Assembly: GCA_934247935.1 (NCBI GenBank)
Contig: CAKQKE010000011.1
Span: 5,262-69,261 of the forward strand
Source of the DNA: an uncultured Clostridia bacterium
Lineage (GTDB): Bacteria; Bacillota; Clostridia; Christensenellales; Borkfalkiaceae
Length of the DNA: 64,000 nucleotides
Direction: 5' to 3'
A program made the position numbers and the translations under genes. Below the pieces are notes generated by a model. That model did not search any database. It saw only the letters and a list, made by a program, of their open reading frames with translations, and was not told the DNA's origin. Shown in pieces: positions 59,762-64,000 of this stretch. Each line of letters starts with the position of its first letter. Positions within the stretch are counted from its first letter, which is position 1.

Positions 59762-59946
59762 TTTTTATTCTCCTTGATTTCTATGCGACAAGTATACTAT
59801 ATTTATTTGCAAAATAACACCCACCGTAAGGCGAATATGCGTGGAATTTTATGTTTTATATACTTTTTGACGTAACTTGTTTAGTTAGCAAAACGGATTT
59901 ATTTGCCCGACTAACTTCGATTTGCAAAATACGTCGTTTAAAAAAC

Positions 59947-60888
59947 TTATTTGCCGAAAATTTGCTCACCCGTGGGCATCGACTGAATTGCCCCTTGACC
60001 ACCCACGACGTACCCCGCCGTTTTGTTGGAATAAACAAGTATTTTTTTTAGTTCTTCCGCAGAAAAATCACATCCGTTTTTAATAAGTTGATATAGCGTC
60101 GCTCCCATAAACGAATCGCCCGCTCCCGTGGTATCAACCGGTTTTTCAACCTTAACGGAAGGCGCAAACACTTCGGCGTTTTGCGTGTAAGCAGTCGCTC
60201 CTTTCGATCCTTTTGTCACTATCACAAGTTTTACTTTTCCGCAAAAAACCGCTTTTACCGCCGTTTTTTCTATCTCTATGCCCGTTATGTCTGAAAGTTC
60301 TTCATCGCTCACTTTTACAATGTCCGCAAGAGGAATATACTCTTTTACCGTGTCTAAAAGAGATTTTCTGTCCTTCCACAGCGAATAACGAAGATTTGGG
60401 TCGAAACTTATAATCGCCCCGTCTTTTCTCGCTTGTTTAATGAGTGCGTCGTGCGCTTTTTTCACGGGCGCGTCGATTAAATCAACACTGCCGAAATGAA
60501 GAACGTCGGTTTTGTCGAACGTTATATTTTTTACGTCGTCTTTACTTAAAAGCATATCTGCCGACGGCTTTCTGTAAAACGAAAACGACCTTTCGCCGCT
60601 TTTATCCAGAGACACAAAAGCAAGAGCGGTGTTTGCCTCGTCGGTAAAATAAACGTAATTTGTGTCTACACCCTCTTTATCGAGAGTGTATTTTAAAAAC
60701 TTGCCGAACATATCGTTGCCCAGTTTTGTAATTACCGCGCTGTTGCCGCCGAGTTTTGCCACGCACACCGCCACGTTTGCGGACGCGCCGCCTGCGTTTT
60801 TATAAAATACGTTTACGTTTTCGGGCGAATCTGTCTGCCCCGCAGTAAAATCTATCAATGCCTCGCCGACGGCGTATACTTTATTCAT
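59947..60888 (-). CDS. Fructokinase (PfkB family)
   Basis: A 313-residue sugar kinase that phosphorylates fructose at C6. It begins VGEALIDF, the typical fructokinase opening (unlike the kinase at 165), and has AGGASANVAVCVAKLGG, a long substrate loop, and the catalytic DTTGAGDSFMGA near residue 245-256. Other PfkB sugars (2-keto-3-deoxygluconate) cannot be excluded. AAGGAGC precedes the ATG at 60888. It may use fructose freed from sucrose or raffinose, in line with the GH36 enzyme. Confidence 0.88.
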   Translation of the reverse strand: MNKVYAVGEALIDFTAGQTDSPENVNVFYKNAGGASANVAVCVAKLGGNSAVITKLGNDMFGKFLKYTLDKEGVDTNYVYFTDEANTALAFVSLDKSGERSFSFYRKPSADMLLSKDDVKNITFDKTDVLHFGSVDLIDAPVKKAHDALIKQARKDGAIISFDPNLRYSLWKDRKSLLDTVKEYIPLADIVKVSDEELSDITGIEIEKTAVKAVFCGKVKLVIVTKGSKGATAYTQNAEVFAPSVKVEKPVDTTGAGDSFMGATLYQLIKNGCDFSAEELKKILVYSNKTAGYVVGGQGAIQSMPTGEQIFGK

Positions 60889-60993
60889 ACTTGCTCCTTT
60901 GATTATATTAATACTTTAAACTTTATCCCGTTAAAAATTAGTCACCTTATTCCCGGTCACATTGTTTCTGTCAAATTATTTTAAACCGACTAA

Positions 60994-61022
60994 ATAATAT
61001 CATATTTCAATTTGATAATCAA
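60994..61022 (-). promoter_or_regulatory. Promoter of the fructokinase gene
   Basis: Minus-strand TTGATT (61017-61022), 17-bp spacer, TATTAT (60994-60999); leader about 100 nt. Confidence 0.6.
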
Positions 61023-61169
61023 GGGCAAAACCGCAAATATAATACTAATATTTCAAATATGCGGTATAATTTTAATTAAATTAAAACGATAACGGAAGTT
61101 TTTAAAATGTCGAAACTCAAAAGATTGAAGGTTGTAGACAATTTTTATCAAAATAATTTTTTCTTCCAT

Positions 61170-61205
61170 GCCGTTATTGCGCGATACGTATTGAGTAATG
61201 ACGGC
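61170..61205. repeat. TACGTA-centred intergenic hairpin
   Basis: GCCGTTATTGCG and AGTAATGACGGC arms around CGATACGTATTG. Pairing is kept although the arm sequence differs from other copies. Confidence 0.65.
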
Positions 61206-61324
61206 TTTTCTGGTGTTTTTATAACGTTAAAGAGGCGGGTGACCAAATCGGTTAAATGCCTCTTTTATTTTTTACGTTTAAAAAATTTTTATCGACGCTC
61301 TTAATACGAAAACGATATAAAGAC

Positions 61325-61357
61325 AAAACGGCAAAGCAGTTACGCCTTGCCGTTTTT
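61325..61357 (-). terminator. Terminator of the third beta-helix gene
   Basis: AAAACGGCAAAGC and GCCTTGCCGTTTT with one mismatch, 43 bp past the stop codon; T-run on both strands. Confidence 0.65.
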
Positions 61358-61399
61358 TGTCAAATAGTAAAATTATGGCATTTTACTTGTTTTTGTGAA

Positions 61400-64000
61400 T
61401 TATTCGTTTACTCTTCTTCTCTTAACAATTGCATAAACCGCAACCATGCCGAGAATGAAAAGCATTACGCTTGAATTCTCTATGCCGCCCTTGCAGCCTT
61501 TCTTATTGCTTTTGTTGCCGCTGTCGGAAGTCGCTCCGCTGTCGCTTGTATTTCCGCTGTCCGTTGACGAATCGGTGTCGGGGTCCGTCGGTTTTTCTTC
61601 GAGAGCCTTATATGCTTCGTCGAGTGCCTTGTACGCCTCGTCTATCGCACCCTGCGTTGCGTTTTCGTCAAGGTCTTCGGCAACTTTAAGCGCGTTCTTT
61701 AACGCCGCATATGAGTCAGCCGTATACTTGCTTTGGTCTACGCCTTTTGCCGTTGCGATTAATGCGTTGAGTTGGGTTTTATCGCCCGCTGGCAATCTTT
61801 CAAGACTCATAAGCGCGTTGTATAATGTTTCGTACGCTTTGTCAATCTTGTATTGAGTGAGACCGACTGCTTTTTCTGCCTCTTCGAGTGCGGCTTTAAG
61901 CACACTGTAAGTTGCTGCGGTGTAGTCGTATTCTTTATACGTTTTAGCCGTCCCTATAAGCGTATTGAGGCTGCTGCTGTCGCCAGCCGCAAGTTGCGCT
62001 TCATTAGAAACAATTTTTAAATAATTGATTTCGCTTGCTCTGTATTGACTTCTTATACCTATATTGCCCGCTTTGCCTTTTGGTGTTTCGTATGCAAATA
62101 AGGGTTCTTCTTCTCCGTTTACAAACGCAAATATTGTAGATTGTTTTACAAGTACTCTCAACGTAAATTCCGTTCCCGTAAACTCTACAGTTCCGCTTGC
62201 AAGACTTCCGTCGTACTTATTCGTAAATCTATAAAGAGTAACCGAACTCTTCGCCGAATCTCTTTCGATTTGCACGTTGTAAGCGTCGATATTGTCGGGT
62301 TCGGGCAATACGTTTGTCGCAAAGACGTACAAACCAACGTTCATCTCGCTCTTTATCGCTACTTTCATTGTGACGTCTACCGTGGTCAAATCTTTGACGT
62401 TGTTCCACATATACTTCACTTCGCCCGTGCTTTCAAATACAAGTTTCCCGTCCTTTATCTCTGCCTTTGCTCCGCTTGTCGTATAGATTGTAAATTCTTT
62501 ATAATCTTCCTCGAAGTCGTAATTATACTCTTCTCCTTCGATTACATATCTGTTTTCGTCTTCATCGTCGGTTACTGCCGCATCGTCGATATATACCCTG
62601 TTGCCATCGCTGCCGAGGTTTTCAATACCTACTTGAATTGTAGCCGATTTTACAAGACCGAACGGGAGTGAATACGCAACAAATTCTTCGCTTGTTGCGT
62701 CGATGAGTTTTTCGGCGTAAACAGTACCCGTAAATGCGTCCCGTACAAATAATTTCGCACTGCCCGACACGAGTTTTACTTTCATGTTGAGATTATAATT
62801 GCCGAAGAGTTTGTAAATGCCCTGGTAAAGCGAACCTTTGCCGTCGATATAACCCGCATAATTATTTTGAGTGATTAATTCTTTTGTATCTACAGTATAC
62901 GCTTGCTTTGTACCTACTTTTTCATAGCCGACGCTTCCTGTATTACTCCAATAACTTAAACCCGTAACAAAATCCGTTTCGTCTTTAAAGCCGTTGCCCT
63001 TGTGCACTTGTTTGTCGAAATCGCCGTTGAGCATTTCGCTCGAACTGTATATCGTTCCTTCAACGTCGTCCCAAACAAGAAGATTTGTAAATTTGGGAGC
63101 AATGCCGTAAATGGGAAGATCGAAATCCGCAAGATATTCGTTATTTAAATAAGTTACGTCTTTAATGGGTACGTAGTTGTTGTCTTCGCTTTGAGTGTAA
63201 TTGCCATACGCGCTCCAACCGTAGAAGGGGTCGTCCGGCCAAGAACCCGTAGCCTTGTGACCTCCCAACGAACAGTCGGTAATCAATACGTTTCTGATTT
63301 CTTGATTATATTGATTTGTCGCCGCCGTTCCGTAAGGAATCCACGACACACCGAAACCGCCGTAAATAAAGCAATGTCTTACAACGATGTTTTCGATAGC
63401 ATTATCCGCTTCGGGGAAGGTGGGACGGAAGAATTGCGCACGACCGTCGTCATAACTCGAACACAATACCAACGCGTCGTCGCTTGTGTAGTTGAAACAT
63501 CTGTCTAAAGTTACGTTTTTACTGCTTACGATACTGAAACCGTCGCTTGTAATGGACGCCGCTTGCTTTTCGGTGACGTTGCCCAAATACACGTCGTCGT
63601 TAAAACTCATATAACAGTGATAAGAACTGCTACGCATAATCGTGATATCGGTAATGTCAACATGTTTGCTGTTGTAAATACACAACACCATTTGTTGAAC
63701 TCTGTTTTCACAGCCCGCCGCAAGACCGGGGTCGCCGACAAAATATACGGGGTCTTCAACTTCGCCGCCGAGGTCGTTCATACGAATAGAGCCCTCGCCG
63801 GTAATTCTTAAATTTTCGCATTTCCCCGCAAAAATCAACGGCTTGTTTACGGTAAGCGCGGCATGACACCACACGAGACCGTCAATGTCTACGTTGTGAC
63901 CGTACGTTACTTTATCGTAACCCCTTTGATGAACGGGTACGGTCTTGTTGAGTTCGTCTTCTCTTTGAGACTGCCATATCACCGCGCCTTTTTCGATGAC
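61400..64000 (-). CDS. Giant cell-surface beta-helix protein, third copy (5' part outside the window)
   Basis: At least 866 residues are visible; the reading frame stays open to the window edge (VIEKGAVIWQSQRED at the boundary), so the signal peptide and N-terminal modules are missing. The beta-helix carries TSDGFSI, TSDDALVL and YGGFGVSWIPYG, as in the 37898 protein. The rest (two beta modules, two FIVAR repeats, Ser/Thr/Asp linker, KKGCKGGIENS, span, KRRR) is nearly the same as the end of the 28705 protein, also in DNA. This points to recent duplication or gene conversion. Function as for the other two: wall-bound polysaccharide hydrolase or lyase, inferred. Confidence 0.82.
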   Translation of the reverse strand, partial: VIEKGAVIWQSQREDELNKTVPVHQRGYDKVTYGHNVDIDGLVWCHAALTVNKPLIFAGKCENLRITGEGSIRMNDLGGEVEDPVYFVGDPGLAAGCENRVQQMVLCIYNSKHVDITDITIMRSSSYHCYMSFNDDVYLGNVTEKQAASITSDGFSIVSSKNVTLDRCFNYTSDDALVLCSSYDDGRAQFFRPTFPEADNAIENIVVRHCFIYGGFGVSWIPYGTAATNQYNQEIRNVLITDCSLGGHKATGSWPDDPFYGWSAYGNYTQSEDNNYVPIKDVTYLNNEYLADFDLPIYGIAPKFTNLLVWDDVEGTIYSSSEMLNGDFDKQVHKGNGFKDETDFVTGLSYWSNTGSVGYEKVGTKQAYTVDTKELITQNNYAGYIDGKGSLYQGIYKLFGNYNLNMKVKLVSGSAKLFVRDAFTGTVYAEKLIDATSEEFVAYSLPFGLVKSATIQVGIENLGSDGNRVYIDDAAVTDDEDENRYVIEGEEYNYDFEEDYKEFTIYTTSGAKAEIKDGKLVFESTGEVKYMWNNVKDLTTVDVTMKVAIKSEMNVGLYVFATNVLPEPDNIDAYNVQIERDSAKSSVTLYRFTNKYDGSLASGTVEFTGTEFTLRVLVKQSTIFAFVNGEEEPLFAYETPKGKAGNIGIRSQYRASEINYLKIVSNEAQLAAGDSSSLNTLIGTAKTYKEYDYTAATYSVLKAALEEAEKAVGLTQYKIDKAYETLYNALMSLERLPAGDKTQLNALIATAKGVDQSKYTADSYAALKNALKVAEDLDENATQGAIDEAYKALDEAYKALEEKPTDPDTDSSTDSGNTSDSGATSDSGNKSNKKGCKGGIENSSVMLFILGMVAVYAIVKRRRVNE

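Noticed and set aside
61107..61304. 65-residue plus-strand reading frame upstream of the fructokinase promoter
   Set aside because: It runs through a TACGTA hairpin repeat and a terminator-like stem; low-complexity product; only a weak GGAAG upstream. Possible but unsupported.

Overview
The window looks like chromosomal DNA of a low-to-moderate G+C, Gram-positive, probably spore-lineage Clostridia (Firmicutes), most likely an uncultured gut member. The basis is the yqfC-yqfD-phoH-pgpH-ybeY-era-(yqzL)-recO block, the strong AGGAGG-type ribosome binding sites, TTGACA/TATAAT promoters, lipoproteins with Firmicute-style lipoboxes, and very large multidomain surface proteins. The species cannot be named from sequence alone.

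Layout. 0-9.5 kb: a PfkB-family sugar-phosphate kinase behind an EF-G-like GTPase, a MATE exporter, and a compact metal-efflux operon (ArsR repressor, free HMA chaperone, P1B ATPase) with a clear promoter and operator, then an HSL-type esterase. 10-13.1 kb: a stand-alone secreted lipoprotein with MucBP-like repeats and LamG-like domains. 13.1-16.1 kb: two intergenic stretches packed with dispersed repeats around yqzL-recO. 16.1-28.6 kb: housekeeping genes (era, ybeY, pgpH, phoH, yqfD, yqfC, a PH-domain membrane protein, tcdA, recF, dnaA, mnmG, a PHP phosphoesterase). dnaA next to mnmG suggests the window lies close to the replication origin, although no DnaA-box cluster was seen.

28.7-55.1 kb and 61.4-64.0 kb: an accessory carbohydrate locus. 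It encodes three giant cell-wall proteins with right-handed beta-helix (pectate-lyase/GH28-like) domains, one adhesin-like protein with three beta-sandwich repeats and four FIVAR repeats, a Gfo/Idh/MocA oxidoreductase, a GH36 alpha-galactosidase, an SGNH-esterase lipoprotein, a DUF6273-like lipoprotein and two AraC-type activators. All four giant proteins end in an unusual Gly-Cys motif, a membrane span and a basic tail, and none has LPXTG. Three genes (starts at 33969, 36976 and 44326) share a promoter architecture in which two GATAA half-sites, exactly 21 bp apart, end exactly 8 bp upstream of the -35 hexamer. This is what an AraC-family activator would use, and an AraC gene lies divergent to one of them. 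The locus therefore reads as a co-regulated surface glycan-degradation regulon, and is the best candidate here for an undescribed system.

55.3-57.4 kb: tRNA-Thr(CGU) and tRNA-Ser(CGA), then a scrambled island with copies of the tRNA T-arm, the wreck of a cytosine-5 DNA methyltransferase and an HNH-like nuclease gene. 57.5-61 kb: a second MATE exporter, an XRE regulator and a fructokinase.

At least four dispersed repeat families occur between genes: a TACGTA-centred hairpin (about ten copies), a 150-bp four-hairpin repeat (three copies), a MITE-like element with TACGTATTTCAAA ends (two copies), and a tRNA-tail repeat. No transposase, CRISPR array, prophage or rRNA gene was seen.
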